14,384 nt of DNA from contig NZ_CABUIW010000057.1 in assembly GCF_902491705.1 (NCBI RefSeq), forward strand, positions 1 through 14,384. The letters are read 5' to 3'. Shown in pieces: positions 7,322-14,384 of the stretch (the first letter of the stretch is position 1; each line of letters opens with the position of its first letter). Both the position numbers and the translations under genes were made by a program. The notes under the pieces are model-generated. The model worked only from the letters and a program-made list of their open reading frames with translations. It was not told the DNA's origin and did not search any database. The stretch comes from an uncultured Lactobacillus sp. Lineage in GTDB: Bacteria; Bacillota; Bacilli; Lactobacillales; Lactobacillaceae.

Positions 7322-10300
7322 ATGAAGAAATATGATTTGTCTAAAAATTATGGTGATTATTCCTATGTCTTCAAGACACAGGAGTGTTTAAATAGTGTAG
7401 AAAATTTATACCGCTCAGAACAAGCGGCTAAATCACGTAAAAAATGGGTGGCTGCAGCTACAATTGCTTTAGCTGCAGGATCAACTGTTTTGCTTAGTCA
7501 AGGACCAGCAGTCCAAGCAGCTACAAATGATCCTTCTTCAGCAGTTCAAGTTAATGTTGTAAAAGATCAACAAAATAATACCCAGATTGATCAAACTACT
7601 CAAGAAAATCAAAATACTGTTGCAACAGGAAATGAACAAAATGTAGCTGGTTCAAATACAACTGATTCGTCTACCCAAGCTGAAACAACTACAGCAGTTG
7701 CAAATCAAAATACTGCTCAAACTTTAGCAAAGTCAAATCTGGCAGACTCTTCTCCAGATACAAATGACCAATCTCAAGTTCAACCACCTGCAAATGAAGC
7801 TGATCACATTAAGGGAAATGTTAAGGCAGCTTGGGAACAAGGTTACGAAGGTCAAAATACAGTTGTTGCTGTTATCGACTCTGGAGCAGATCCTACACAT
7901 AAAGATTTCCAAACCATGCCTTCTAATCCTAAATTGTCAAAATCTGATATGGAAAAGAAAATCGCATCACAGGGATATGGTAAATATGTAAATGAAAAAT
8001 TCCCGTATGTCTATAACTATGCTGACCGTGATAATGATTACATCACTTCTGATGATACTAATCCTAATGATAGTCCCCACGGTCAACACGTTTCGGGGAT
8101 TATCGCCGCTGACGGTCAACCGGATGGCGATAAAACATACGTTGTTGGTGTTGCCCCACAAGCGCAATTAATGCAACTCAGAGTTTTTGGTCAATTTTCA
8201 GATGAAAAAACAGATGATGTTGCCAAAGCTATTTATGATGCTACTAACCTTGGTGCGGATGTCATCCAAATGTCGCTTGGTCAAGGTGTAGCTGATCAAC
8301 AATTGACTAATATTGAACAAAAAGCTGTTCAATATGCAATTGATCATGGGGTATTTGTTTCAATCTCTGCTTCAAACAATGGTAATTCAGCTTCCGTGGA
8401 TAATCCAAGCAATATTACTAGTGATGATTATCAATCTGGCTCTAATGCTGGTAACTATGAACCACTTAATTCAGGTACTGTTGCTAACCCAGGTGCTTCT
8501 AAGAATGCCCTAACTGTTGCTGCTGAAACGTCTGACACAGGTAGTGATAGTGATATGGCTTACTTCTCATCCTGGGGTCCGCTTTCTGATTATACTTTGA
8601 AGCCAGATCTTTCCGCACCAGGTTATAATGTTGTTTCGACAATCAATCATGATCAATATGAAACAATGAGCGGAACTTCTATGGCTGGTCCGTTTGCAGC
8701 TGGTAGTGCTGCTTTGGTAATTCAAAGATTAAAAGAGACCAATCCCGAATTAAAGGGTGCTGATCTTGTTGCTGCTACCAAGGCAATTTTGATGAATACC
8801 GCTACGCTTCAAACTCAACACGGATATACTACTCCAGTTTCACCTAGAAGACAGGGGGCTGGTCAAATCGATGTTGGTGCTGCAACTGCCAGTCCAGTTT
8901 ATGTAACTGGCGATGACGGTATCGCTTCTTTATCTTTGAAACAAGTTGGCGATAAGACCGGTTTTGACCTTGTGTTCCATAACTTATCTGATCAAAGTCA
9001 AACCTATACTTTTGATGATTTTGGTGGTGGTTATACTGAACAAAGAGATGCTGATTCAGGTGTCTTCCATAATGTTCAATTAGCTGGTGCTCGCGTGAAT
9101 GGTGAAACCAGCGTCACTTTAGCTCCAAAAGAAACCAAAAAAGTAGCATATACTTTAGATTTAACTGGTTTAAGCAAGAATCAATTAGTTGAAGGTTGGC
9201 TTCAATTTACAAATTCTACCAATCAATCTAAGTTGTCTGTTCCATATCTTGCATACTATGGCGACTTGACTAATGAAAAAGTCTTTGACAAGAATGCTAA
9301 CGAATCTAATCCGGATATTGAAGGTAACCGTCTAGTCAATGAAGATAACTACCCACGTGGAATTGCTGACCAAGAATCATTAAAAGAATTGGTTAATATT
9401 GACGGTAATTACAATTGGCAAGAAGTAGCCAAATTATACGAAAGTGGCAAGGTTGCCTTTTCACCAAATAGTGATAATAAGAGTGACTTGCTTAAGCCAT
9501 ATACTTATCTCAAGCAAAATGTTAAAGACCTTAAAGTTGAAATTTTAGATGCTAAGGGTAATGTTGTTCGTGTTGTTTCCGATGTTCAAGGCGTAGATAA
9601 GTCATATGATGAAGATGGCGTAACTAAAGATACTAGTTTGTCAGTTTCTATGCGTGATAATCCAGATGCATTTGAATGGGATGGTAAAGTTTATGATGCA
9701 AGTACTGGTAAAATGGTAACTGCTAAAGATGGTCAATATACTTACCGTATGGTAGCAACTTTATGGAATTCAGGTTCTGATCAAACTCAAACTGCTGATT
9801 TTCCAGTTATCGTCGATACAACTGCACCAACTGTCTCAGCTCTTTCATATAATGATGCAAATCATACTTTGAGTGGTACTTACACAGATACTGGCGCAGG
9901 ATTCACTGACTATTCATATGCAACTGTTCAAGTTAATGATAAGGTCTTCGGTTATAAATTGAATGAAGATCAATCTGGTTTTGATGATAATAATAAGACT
10001 AAAGGTCATTTTTCATTTGTTTTAGGTGATGATGCACTTGCAGCACTTAGCGGTGCAGAAAATAAGGTATCTGTTGCTTTAAGCGATGTTGCTGATAATA
10101 CTACTGTTGTTACAACTAATGTAGCGGGTGTGAGTGGAAAGCCAGCTATTTCTGTATGGAACGCTACTGACCGTACCGCTTTTGACAAGAATGCTGCTGA
10201 CTATGACAAAGCTACTAATACTTACATTTTACGTGGTAGTGCTGATAAAGACTTCTATTTAAATGGAGCTTTAGTTCAAGTTCATAATGGTCAATACGAA

Positions 10301-12073
10301 GCTCCTGTTAAGGATGGAACAACTAATTTAATCTTCTCATCTGATGCAGCAGGAAATAATGTATTAAAAGAATTGGCTACCATTACGCCAAAGGTATTTT
10401 TTGAATGGCAAAATGTTGATGGATTTCAAGGTAACTTTGGTGTAAAAATCTATTCTGTAGGAACTAATGACCCTAACGATGCTGTGGTTCAAGCTGCTGT
10501 CCCTAAAGGAAAAAACGTAAAAGCCTACGCTGCAGACTACTTTACAGGTGAAATTTATGAGGGCACAGTTCAAGATGGTGTAGCTACTTTCCACGTTCAT
10601 ACTTCAATTAATGCAAATGCTGAAGGCGTCTTTAGGAGAGCTCTTCTTACTGGTTGGGCAGAAGTAGATGGACCAGCTTATAATGACAAGCAGATTACTG
10701 ATCAAAGCGGTGTAGCAAATACTAACCATATTGGTGTTTACTATGAACCAGATTCAGCTACTAGAACTGTTTATACTGACCGTGATCAATTAGGTAATGA
10801 TGTTGCTGATTCTGCCGCTGATGAAAGTTCATTTGGTCCAGGAGCATATCCAGGTCATGCTCCTTCAGATTTAACAACTAGAACTGATCCTAACCCAGAT
10901 ATTCATTTTGACTATATGAATGATAATGACACAACTCGCTTGGGTCAAAATGCAGTTAGTCTTGGTTACTATGACGCAGCTACAAAGAAGTTTACAGTTA
11001 CTGGTCATGTTGCCGACGATGTTGTTGCGTTGACTGTTTTAGGAGATAATTCTAACGAAGCTGCAGCTGAAAATCAGGTTAAATTAGGTAGCGACGGCAA
11101 ATTTAGTTTCAGTTTTACAGCTGAACCAACAGGCCAACGTCCACTTGCATATATCTACACAACTAAATCAGGTGAGAAGGTTCGTGGTACGCTTAACCTC
11201 ATCCTTGATACAACTGCTCCAACATTGAACGTAGATCAAGTTGATGGCAATAATCTTGATATTTGGACTAATAATCCAACATTTAATTTATCTGGAACTG
11301 TTAACGATAATTTGGATGGCTACAGATTATATGTCAACGGAAACAATATCTACCGTGAATTTGAAAACTCTGGTTATAACCGTGTTGTAGGGCTTAACAG
11401 TGAAACCTCAGATGTAAATCCATATGGACCACACAAGTTTGAGGAAACTCTCAACTTGAATGACAATAACGGTAATCCAACTACGCATATCTTTACTGTG
11501 GAAGTTGTTGACCAAGCAGGTAATACTGTTGAAAAGCAATTGACAGTTCACTTTGATCCTAACTATGTAGCTCCAGTTGTTCCTGAGCCTTCAGAAAGTA
11601 CTGATAACACTTTAGTTACTACTACAAATAACAATGATGATAATGAAGTGTTAACTGGTAAAACTTACCAACTGCTTCATAATGCTTATATTTACAATAG
11701 TAATGCTGAAGTAGTTCTGACTGTTGATACTACAAAGTCATCTGTTCTTAATAAAGGCACAACAATTTCAGCTTTAGAAAATGGTCATGTTTACACAATC
11801 AAGGGTAAAAGATTCTATCGAATTGGTGACAATGAATTTGTTAAGGTTGCTAATACTGTTCTTCAAGGTGTTAAGAGATTACAGGTAAAACACAATGCTT
11901 ATGTTTATGATGAAAATGGTCAAGTTTTGAAACAACAAGGTAAATCTGTTCTACTTAAGAAGGGCAGATGGATTGCAACGTTGAACAACGCCGATACTTT
12001 TGAAATCCAAGGCAAGATATATTACAAGTTAGCTGATGGTCAATTTGTTAAGGTAAGAAATACCCAGAAGTAA
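7322..12073 (+). CDS. SLAP-anchored cell-envelope subtilisin-like protease (lactocepin type)
   Basis: The 1583-residue protein is exported and degrades proteins such as casein outside the cell to supply peptides. It has a long N-terminal signal peptide with basic residues at 37-41, a hydrophobic core to about 59, and a likely cut after AVQA at 63-66. A Gln/Asn/Thr-rich region follows to about 155. The S8 catalytic domain spans roughly 165-525 with Asp186 (VVAVIDSG), His253 (HGQHVSG), oxyanion Asn352 (SASNNG) and Ser453 (GTSMAGP). Only about 100 residues separate Asn352 from Ser453, too few for the protease-associated (PA) insert found in lactococcal PrtP. An Fn3-like domain (about 525-645) and a long series of beta-sandwich segments follow, two opening with VDTTAPT/LDTTAPT (831, 1296). 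The C-terminus has two SLAP repeats (about 1443-1512 and 1515-1583) that bind the wall non-covalently; there is no LPXTG. It is akin to the PrtH/PrtP proteases of Lactobacillus; which paralogue is not resolved. Confidence 0.93.
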   Translation: MKKYDLSKNYGDYSYVFKTQECLNSVENLYRSEQAAKSRKKWVAAATIALAAGSTVLLSQGPAVQAATNDPSSAVQVNVVKDQQNNTQIDQTTQENQNTVATGNEQNVAGSNTTDSSTQAETTTAVANQNTAQTLAKSNLADSSPDTNDQSQVQPPANEADHIKGNVKAAWEQGYEGQNTVVAVIDSGADPTHKDFQTMPSNPKLSKSDMEKKIASQGYGKYVNEKFPYVYNYADRDNDYITSDDTNPNDSPHGQHVSGIIAADGQPDGDKTYVVGVAPQAQLMQLRVFGQFSDEKTDDVAKAIYDATNLGADVIQMSLGQGVADQQLTNIEQKAVQYAIDHGVFVSISASNNGNSASVDNPSNITSDDYQSGSNAGNYEPLNSGTVANPGASKNALTVAAETSDTGSDSDMAYFSSWGPLSDYTLKPDLSAPGYNVVSTINHDQYETMSGTSMAGPFAAGSAALVIQRLKETNPELKGADLVAATKAILMNTATLQTQHGYTTPVSPRRQGAGQIDVGAATASPVYVTGDDGIASLSLKQVGDKTGFDLVFHNLSDQSQTYTFDDFGGGYTEQRDADSGVFHNVQLAGARVNGETSVTLAPKETKKVAYTLDLTGLSKNQLVEGWLQFTNSTNQSKLSVPYLAYYGDLTNEKVFDKNANESNPDIEGNRLVNEDNYPRGIADQESLKELVNIDGNYNWQEVAKLYESGKVAFSPNSDNKSDLLKPYTYLKQNVKDLKVEILDAKGNVVRVVSDVQGVDKSYDEDGVTKDTSLSVSMRDNPDAFEWDGKVYDASTGKMVTAKDGQYTYRMVATLWNSGSDQTQTADFPVIVDTTAPTVSALSYNDANHTLSGTYTDTGAGFTDYSYATVQVNDKVFGYKLNEDQSGFDDNNKTKGHFSFVLGDDALAALSGAENKVSVALSDVADNTTVVTTNVAGVSGKPAISVWNATDRTAFDKNAADYDKATNTYILRGSADKDFYLNGALVQVHNGQYEAPVKDGTTNLIFSSDAAGNNVLKELATITPKVFFEWQNVDGFQGNFGVKIYSVGTNDPNDAVVQAAVPKGKNVKAYAADYFTGEIYEGTVQDGVATFHVHTSINANAEGVFRRALLTGWAEVDGPAYNDKQITDQSGVANTNHIGVYYEPDSATRTVYTDRDQLGNDVADSAADESSFGPGAYPGHAPSDLTTRTDPNPDIHFDYMNDNDTTRLGQNAVSLGYYDAATKKFTVTGHVADDVVALTVLGDNSNEAAAENQVKLGSDGKFSFSFTAEPTGQRPLAYIYTTKSGEKVRGTLNLILDTTAPTLNVDQVDGNNLDIWTNNPTFNLSGTVNDNLDGYRLYVNGNNIYREFENSGYNRVVGLNSETSDVNPYGPHKFEETLNLNDNNGNPTTHIFTVEVVDQAGNTVEKQLTVHFDPNYVAPVVPEPSESTDNTLVTTTNNNDDNEVLTGKTYQLLHNAYIYNSNAEVVLTVDTTKSSVLNKGTTISALENGHVYTIKGKRFYRIGDNEFVKVANTVLQGVKRLQVKHNAYVYDENGQVLKQQGKSVLLKKGRWIATLNNADTFEIQGKIYYKLADGQFVKVRNTQK

Positions 12074-12084
12074 AAAAGTATAAT

Positions 12085-12123
12085 AAGAAGAGGCTGAAAA
12101 ATTGTTTTTCAACCTCTTCTTTT
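12085..12123 (+). terminator. Terminator of the protease gene
   Basis: AAGAAGAGG (12085-12093) pairs with CCTCTTCTT (12113-12121); after one mismatch the stem continues as TGAAAAA/TTTTTCA around a TTG loop. A T-rich tract follows on this strand and an A-run lies upstream (12072-12077), so it may work in both directions. The stretch from 12124 to about 12334 that follows is AT-rich and holds nothing I can identify. Confidence 0.85.
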
Positions 12124-12334
12124 GTGATGTTTGTTGGGAAGGTAGATGGAAAATAATATTTAAATTCTGTTAATTCGCTTAAAATCATAATATGAGTAAT
12201 AATATTCTCAATATTTGCTTGGATTTCTTTTGATTATGGTAATGAATGTGATTGCAGGCTGAGACATTATAAAGGATATAGTTCTTTCCAAAAAAGTAAT
12301 ACGTAATTTTATTTTGTCAGTAATAGGCTGCATG

Positions 12335-12720
12335 AGCATCAATGGTTCTAATTTTATCAGGACCATGCTCAAGGCCGGCGCAACTCACGATGAAGTTAAG
12401 GCTGTTAATGACCAACTTATACTTTTGATTTGGCGCGCCTGCTCGTTGATATGGTTGAAACAGATAAGTACGACTACTACTACTACTACGCAACAAACAG
12501 TGAACTGCCGATGGCTGCAAGCGGCCACGACACTAAGGTGACTCCGGTAACTACCGCCGAATACGGCTTGTTCAAGGCGGTGCGCCCATTCAATTCGCGC
12601 CTTGATAAGAGCAAGCTCGAGGTCAAAGGCTTTAAGCCACTTCCAACTTGGCCCGATGCCGTAAGTCGTTACTTAGTGATCTTGAAGAAGCAAGGCTTCT
12701 TTGATGAGTTGGGGAAGTAA
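12335..12720 (+). pseudogene. Decayed 3' copy of rfbD (dTDP-4-dehydrorhamnose reductase)
   Basis: The translation matches residues about 174-328 of the intact RfbD, in two frames. Frame one reads INGSNFIRTMLKAGATHDEV; after about 12415 the match moves to another frame and continues to a C-terminus ending GFFDELGK. Two deletions explain the changes: 13 bases removed between CAA repeats (5565 and 5578 in the intact gene), causing the frameshift, and 75 bases removed between GGYTAYGAC repeats (5682 and 5757). A run of five TAC codons (12475-12489) adds one residue. The first half of the gene, including the NAD-binding loop and the active site, is absent, so it cannot be functional. Many third positions are G or C where the intact gene has A or T, so it is a diverged copy, perhaps from another strain or species, rather than a recent duplicate. 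Confidence 0.85.
12475..12489 (+). repeat. Five-fold TAC trinucleotide run in the rfbD remnant
   Basis: Five TAC units stand where intact rfbD reads Tyr-Tyr-His plus neighbours. The run probably arose by replication slippage after the copy lost function. Confidence 0.7.
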
Positions 12721-12835
12721 GTTGAATAGCAGAAAGGGATTAGCAAATATATATTTAAACGGCATTGTCTGTGTGGGAGATTGGCAATGTTGTCTTGGCA
12801 AATGTAGTGGAAAAATGTAGAATAATTGACAAAGA

Positions 12836-12885
12836 GTTAACAGTTAAGTAAGCTGAAGCTAGCTTCAGCTTACTTAACTGTTAAC
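12836..12885. repeat. Perfect 50-bp palindrome upstream of the TAC module
   Basis: The arms 12836-12860 (starting GTTAACAGTTAAGTAAG, ending GAAGCT) and 12861-12885 are exact reverse complements over 25 bp with no spacer. There is no T-run after it, so it does not look like a terminator. It lies 60 bases before the first gene of the toxin-antitoxin-chaperone operon. A further imperfect copy of the right arm is at 12902-12921. It could be an operator for a dimeric HTH regulator, or a cruciform-forming element; the former fits the position. Confidence 0.9.
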
Positions 12886-12901
12886 ATGCAGGTAGTATAA
12901 G

Positions 12902-12921
12902 TTCAGCTTATAATAACTGTT
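12902..12921 (+). promoter_or_regulatory. Candidate TAC promoter -10 box inside a third copy of the palindrome arm
   Basis: TTCAGCTTATAATAACTGTT matches the right arm segment at 12864-12882 (TTCAGCTTACTTAACTGTT) except for a few central bases and a one-base insertion. The altered centre creates a consensus TATAAT (12909-12914). No good -35 box is seen 17 bases upstream. GGAG (12932-12935) is the ribosome binding site of the first gene. A regulator binding the palindrome arms could therefore also cover the -10 box. Confidence 0.5.
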
Positions 12922-12945
12922 CTTTATACATGGAGCTAAAAATAC

Positions 12946-13518
12946 ATGCAACAATTTTATTTAATTAAACAATTAAATGGGCAATGGCTAAGTGATAAAT
13001 TAGCTGAAGAATACTTAGATAAAGAAAGAGAAATAAATCCATTAATCTTAGAACCTTTATCTTGGATTTTAGTTACATTACAAAATATAAAACTTGATGA
13101 AAATGGTAATTTTTCTACTTTAAAGAGAAAAATTAATAGTAATGGTGAATCATATTACTGTATTGAGGAAAGCTATTTTTCGCAGATTACTCAACAAGAA
13201 GTAAAATATGAAATAATAAAGAAACTAAAAATTGTAGATCATGTATATGAAGTGAGGTTTCAATCTAAAAGTACACGTACACCATTAAGAAATTGTCGAG
13301 TAATCATAACTGTTAATGAGAGAAAAAATTATACTATTTGGACACATGGATTTACCAAATTTCCAGGTGCTAATAGTGCAGAAAGACAAAGAGTAAAAGC
13401 TCAAACTAATCGTCTAGCAAATTTGGCACAGGTTCTTTATGTGCAAATAAATAATCATTCTGATGTGGATTATATCGGGAAGCGAGGTCAAAATCATGAG
13501 GTTAAATTTAGATCTTAA
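12946..13518 (+). CDS. Probable HigB/Gp49-like toxin with N-terminal extension (TAC module)
   Basis: The protein has 190 residues. Residues about 88-162 resemble the Gp49/HigB branch of the RelE toxin superfamily: YEVRF at 101-105, then RVIITVNE, then WTHGFTKF at 132-139, and a basic helix with ERQRVKAQTNRLANLA (146-161). In such toxins the pattern is a beta-sheet ending in a GFxK motif followed by a basic helix, and the activity is mRNA cleavage, often on the ribosome. Arg and Lys residues suited to RNA contact are present (Lys138, Arg147, Arg149, Arg156), but I cannot name the catalytic set. Residues 1-85 have no counterpart I recognise, making it longer than typical HigB (roughly 90-125 residues). 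The next gene starts inside its 3' end (23-base overlap), the toxin-first order usual for HigBA. The family call is moderate; toxicity is inferred. Confidence 0.6.
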   Translation: MQQFYLIKQLNGQWLSDKLAEEYLDKEREINPLILEPLSWILVTLQNIKLDENGNFSTLKRKINSNGESYYCIEESYFSQITQQEVKYEIIKKLKIVDHVYEVRFQSKSTRTPLRNCRVIITVNERKNYTIWTHGFTKFPGANSAERQRVKAQTNRLANLAQVLYVQINNHSDVDYIGKRGQNHEVKFRS

Positions 13519-13876
13519 AAATGATGATGAAAGAAAGCTAGATAAATTATTTAAATCTTTTCAATTTAATATTGCTCAACAAATTTTAGCCGCAAGATTA
13601 AGTCAAGGACTGACTCGTGAACAAGTTTCTCAAAAATTAAATATGGATGAATCCGAATATGCAGATATTGAACACGGCCAAAATTTTCAGATGAGTGAAG
13701 AACAATATAATAAGATTTTGAAAAAGGTACAAAATATTAATAATTCTTGTTTAGCCGTTGAAGATAATTTAGGAGAATTCTCTTTTGAAAATAAATACGA
13801 AAAGCGTAATGTTATTTCTAATTTAAAAGTAAGGGTAAATACAAATGTCAACTCAATTCAGCCTGAATGGGTTTAA
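13496..13876 (+). CDS. Xre-family HTH antitoxin with C-terminal tail (TAC module)
   Basis: The protein has 126 residues. Residues about 27-78 form a Xre/Cro-type helix-turn-helix (ILAARLSQGLTREQVSQKLN, then YADIEHGQ). It would neutralise the toxin and repress the operon, plausibly through the palindrome upstream. Residues 79-126 form an extra tail with scattered aromatic residues (Phe95, Phe97, Tyr101, Trp125). In toxin-antitoxin-chaperone systems a C-terminal chaperone-addiction tail makes the antitoxin unstable unless a SecB-like chaperone binds it; this tail is in the right place and followed by a SecB-like gene. The start at 13496 is preferred over ATG 13463 because GAGG lies 8 bases upstream. 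The gene overlaps both neighbours (23 and 32 bases), indicating one co-translated operon. Confidence 0.75.
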   Translation: MRLNLDLKNDDERKLDKLFKSFQFNIAQQILAARLSQGLTREQVSQKLNMDESEYADIEHGQNFQMSEEQYNKILKKVQNINNSCLAVEDNLGEFSFENKYEKRNVISNLKVRVNTNVNSIQPEWV

Positions 13877-14276
13877 AATTAAAAAGATAGAGTATAATTC
13901 CGTAGATAGAGAAAAAGACAATATTGGGCAACAATATATTTTAAATTTTAACCTTAAAAAAATAAATTTATCTATTTCTAAAAAGCAACAAAAAGTTATA
14001 ATAAACATTCTGGGAAAAGTGGAATGTCAAAGTGATGAAGAAGTAAAACCATTTCGCTCATTGGAATTGGATGTGGATTATTCTTATTCTATATATAATG
14101 GTGAAAATTTATCTGAAACAAACTTGCGACAAATGTCTGAAGATTATGGAATAAATAATTCTATTATATTATTTGAAAATTTAGTGAAAGAAATAACTAG
14201 TTTAGATTATTCAGAACCAGTTGTCTTTAATAAATTCAAATTTCCAAGAAATATTAATTTAAAACCTAAAAAATAA
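13845..14276 (+). CDS. SecB-like chaperone (TAC module)
   Basis: The protein has 143 residues. Its pattern follows the SecB fold: an N-terminal FSLNGFKIKKIEYN strand pair, alternating hydrophobic strands at 31-60 and 72-84 (RSLELDVDYSYSI), and a C-terminal helix with INNSIILFENLVKEITSL (103-120) followed by a strand segment ending FPRNINL. This corresponds to the ILFPYLRELIS...LPPVNF end of SecB. Classical SecB is generally absent from Gram-positive bacteria, and here the gene is third in an operon with a toxin and an HTH antitoxin, so a dedicated antitoxin chaperone is the best reading. AAGGG at 13831-13835 is its ribosome binding site, within the antitoxin gene. An alternative is a SecB-fold DUF1149-type protein. 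Similarity is weak and judged by eye. Confidence 0.6.
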   Translation: MSTQFSLNGFKIKKIEYNSVDREKDNIGQQYILNFNLKKINLSISKKQQKVIINILGKVECQSDEEVKPFRSLELDVDYSYSIYNGENLSETNLRQMSEDYGINNSIILFENLVKEITSLDYSEPVVFNKFKFPRNINLKPKK

Positions 14277-14345
14277 TAAACTGACGTATTTAAAAATTAG
14301 CAGATCGGAAATGTTTTAGGCTCTTTGGCAAACATCCTAAAGTAT

Positions 14346-14384
14346 AAGGTGAATAGAAGCATGACGATGCTTTTATTCACCTTT
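14346..14384 (+). terminator. Strong hairpin at the window end, probable terminator of the TAC operon
   Basis: AAGGTGAATA (14346-14355) pairs with TATTCACCTT (14374-14383), and AAGCAT (14357-14362) with ATGCTT (14367-14372), around a GACG loop with one G-T pair between: 17 paired positions. The window stops in TTT, so the length of the T-run is unknown. The 69 bases between the chaperone gene and this hairpin contain only short, mutually exclusive stems. Confidence 0.65.

Noticed and set aside
10006..10600. Open frames on the minus strand within the protease gene
   Set aside because: They are shadows of the long plus-strand gene, without ribosome binding sites or recognisable protein motifs.
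12826..12854. TTGACA at 12826-12831 as -35 box of the TAC promoter
   Set aside because: At the proper spacing the sequence is TAAGCT, inside the palindrome arm, a poor -10 box. The TATAAT at 12909-12914 is a better -10 candidate but too far away to pair with it.
13463..13495. Longer start for the HTH antitoxin at ATG 13463
   Set aside because: No ribosome binding site precedes it, whereas ATG 13496 has GAGG 8 bases upstream and gives a normal-looking N-terminus.
14311..14341. Mutually exclusive stems ATGTTT/AAACAT and TTTAGG/CCTAAA, suggestive of an RNA switch
   Set aside because: Each stem is only 6 bp, AT-rich, and lies after the last gene just before the terminator hairpin, with no gene visible in the window for it to control.

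Overview
The window looks like part of the chromosome of a Lactobacillus of the acidophilus/helveticus/crispatus group. The reasons are the low overall G+C, strong AGGAGG-type ribosome binding sites, and above all a secreted subtilase that ends in two SLAP (S-layer-protein-type, wall-binding) domains. I cannot assign a species from the sequence alone.

Layout. (1) 1-144 is the 3' end of an IS3-family insertion sequence. It abuts, and has apparently cut off the front of, an AT-rich gene (145-1081) whose remaining protein looks like an EVE/PUA-like domain followed by a hydrophobic segment and a lysine-rich tail; this may be a broken defence gene. (2) 1139-2308 is a MerR regulator fused to a SAM-dependent methyltransferase. 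(3) 2332-6003 is a complete dTDP-L-rhamnose operon, rfbB-rfbA-rfbC-rfbD, closed by a good terminator. It starts from a promoter with a 19-bp spacer containing a palindrome, the layout that MerR proteins recognise, so the adjacent MerR-methyltransferase is a natural candidate regulator. (4) 6097-6981 is galU, supplying UDP-glucose, with its own promoter and terminators. Together rfbBACD and galU make activated sugars for wall polysaccharide. (5) 7322-12073 is a 1583-residue cell-envelope serine protease (lactocepin-like) with SLAP anchoring. A perfect 14-bp palindrome sits on its -10 region. (6) About 12335-12720 is a decayed, more G+C-rich second copy of the 3' half of rfbD, a scar of an older arrangement.

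(7) 12836-14276 is the most interesting part: three overlapping AT-rich genes. In order they appear to encode a Gp49/HigB-like toxin with a long N-terminal extension, an Xre-type HTH antitoxin with a 48-residue C-terminal tail, and a SecB-like chaperone. This matches a toxin-antitoxin-chaperone (TAC) module. In front of it is a perfect 50-bp palindrome, and a further imperfect copy of one palindrome arm overlaps the candidate -10 box, which suggests an autoregulatory operator. The window ends in a strong hairpin, probably the terminator of this operon.

Core sugar-nucleotide and protease genes are thus flanked on both sides by accessory DNA: the IS plus a broken possible defence gene on the left, and a gene remnant plus the TAC module on the right. 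No tRNA, rRNA or CRISPR array was seen. All family assignments come from reading motifs by eye, without database searches.
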